Assembly: GCA_018609785.1 (NCBI GenBank)
Contig: JAHEOE010000083.1
Location: 1 to 6,038 of the forward strand
Reading direction: 5' to 3'
Source: Minisyncoccota bacterium
Lineage (GTDB): Bacteria > Patescibacteriota > Minisyncoccia > SW-4-49-11
DNA: 6,038 nucleotides
This document shows, in pieces, positions 5,477 through 6,038 of this stretch. Positions within the stretch are counted from its first letter, which is position 1. Every line of letters starts with the position of its first letter. The notes below the pieces were generated by a model. That model was given only the letters and a program-made list of their open reading frames with translations, searched no databases and was not told the DNA's origin. A program made the translations under genes and the position numbers.

Positions 5477-5540
5477 AAAGGAGGATAGGCAATTATAAGT
5501 TATACGTGAGGTAAAAGCCCATACCTTTACCGGCGTGAGG
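5477..5540 (+). promoter_or_regulatory. leader with orphan Shine-Dalgarno and repeat-flanked stem-loop
   Basis: AAAGGAGGAT (5477-5486) is a near-perfect ribosome site but has no usable start codon at proper distance. Downstream, GGTAAA (5510-5515) pairs with TTTACC (5526-5531) around a 10-base loop, and CGTGAGG occurs on both sides (5505-5511 and 5534-5540). No T run follows, so it is not a clear terminator. It could be a protein-binding site or a leader structure for the downstream bactofilin-like gene; no riboswitch class is recognised. Confidence 0.3.
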
Positions 5541-5584
5541 AAAATTGATATCTTAAAATCAAAGAAGAAGTAAATATTTCTTTT

Positions 5585-6038
5585 ATGAGAAGCAAATCGG
5601 TTTTTCACCTCAAATTTCTCATAGCCTTCATAGCCGGTTTGGCGGTGACAGTGGCACCAACGTCAGTAGCCGCTTTACAAACCTACGGAGGAAATAACGT
5701 GGCCGTTTCCGAAGATGAGACCATAGAAGATGATGTCTACATCAGCGGAGGGCTTATTGAACTGGGAACCGATGTCGAAGGAGACGTGAATATTGCGGGC
5801 GGAAACATCACCGTTTCCAATCGGGTTTCCGAGGATCTGCAAGCAGCGGGCGGAAATATTACCGTTAATGGAAATGTAGGGGATGATGCGCGAATCAGCG
5901 GTGGAAATATTCAGATAAACTCCGAAGTGAATGACGATCTGTTGATCGCCGGCGGAAACGCCAATCTTGTCGGCAGTGATGTAGCGGGGGAACTCCGCGT
6001 GTTTGCCGGAAGTGTTCAGTTGGGTGGTTCTGTGTCCG
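5585..6038 (+). CDS. secreted bactofilin-like (polymer-forming) protein, 5' part
   Basis: The frame starts at ATG 5585 and is open to the window end (151 codons seen). Residues 1-30 are a signal peptide: MRSKSVFHLK, then a hydrophobic stretch, likely cleaved near SVAA. From base 5732 the protein is made of near-regular 17-residue units beginning DV, DL or DA and containing a GG pair, e.g. DVNIAGGNITVSNRVSE, DLQAAGGNITVNGNVGD and DARISGGNIQINSEVND; six units start at 5732, 5783, 5834, 5885, 5936 and 5990. This is the pattern of bactofilin-type right-handed beta-helices. Known bactofilins are mostly cytoplasmic scaffolds; a signal peptide points to an extracytoplasmic version, probably with C-terminal membrane helices outside the window. 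The ribosome site is weak (GAAGAAG, 13 bases upstream). The gene follows the acidic-linker membrane protein in the same direction after 123 bases and may be co-transcribed. Confidence 0.88.
   Translation, partial: MRSKSVFHLKFLIAFIAGLAVTVAPTSVAALQTYGGNNVAVSEDETIEDDVYISGGLIELGTDVEGDVNIAGGNITVSNRVSEDLQAAGGNITVNGNVGDDARISGGNIQINSEVNDDLLIAGGNANLVGSDVAGELRVFAGSVQLGGSVS

Noticed and set aside
5462..5488. Eight-codon frame MKNIVKGG right after the 288-residue gene
   Set aside because: Too short to support, and its codons coincide with the orphan Shine-Dalgarno sequence.
1..6038. CRISPR array, tRNA or rRNA genes
   Set aside because: No spaced direct repeats of CRISPR type, no tRNA cloverleaf signatures and no rRNA-like sequence were seen; the only regular repeats are the 180-bp pair and the coding repeats of the bactofilin-like gene.

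Overview
The window is bacterial and has five apparently intact or window-truncated larger genes, two small ones and one gene fragment. Several things fit a Patescibacteria (CPR)-type or similar small-genome bacterium: a secreted PKD-domain protein, a bactofilin-like beta-helix gene, a lone membrane module of the sort found at the C terminus of such proteins, compact gene spacing and mostly weak or absent Shine-Dalgarno sites. No marker gene is present, so this placement is inference. No tRNA, rRNA, CRISPR array, transposase or integrase was seen.

Left part (1-1437): the 3' end of a secreted or surface PKD-domain protein gene, then an AT-rich stretch with a 91-residue hydrophobic protein and about 100 bases of AT-rich spacer.

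Central part (1438-4140) is the most interesting. A DUF4385-like gene is present twice: a 60-codon 5' fragment (1438-1617) and a complete 155-codon copy (3673-4140), both on the plus strand. Between them, on the minus strand, lies a 627-residue KAP-family P-loop NTPase with an N-terminal four-helix membrane region. The two 180-base repeats match at 173 positions, and six of the seven differences are synonymous. This looks like a roughly 2.05 kb KAP cassette placed at codon 60 of the DUF4385 gene, with a diverged 5' end that keeps a full reading frame. KAP NTPases include the phage-exclusion protein PifA, so a membrane-linked defence role is a reasonable but unproven guess. The KAP promoter region has a 13-bp palindrome overlapping its probable -35 box.

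Right part (4141-6038): a small very basic protein on the minus strand whose stop codon directly abuts that of DUF4385, with a good promoter upstream. A spacer with two small hairpins follows. Next comes a 288-residue protein with a signal peptide, a long acidic extracytoplasmic linker and about six membrane helices. A leader with a stem-loop flanked by CGTGAGG repeats precedes the start of a secreted bactofilin-like protein built of 17-residue repeats, which runs off the window. The last two genes probably work together at the cell envelope, one as membrane anchor and the other as beta-helical polymer-forming partner.
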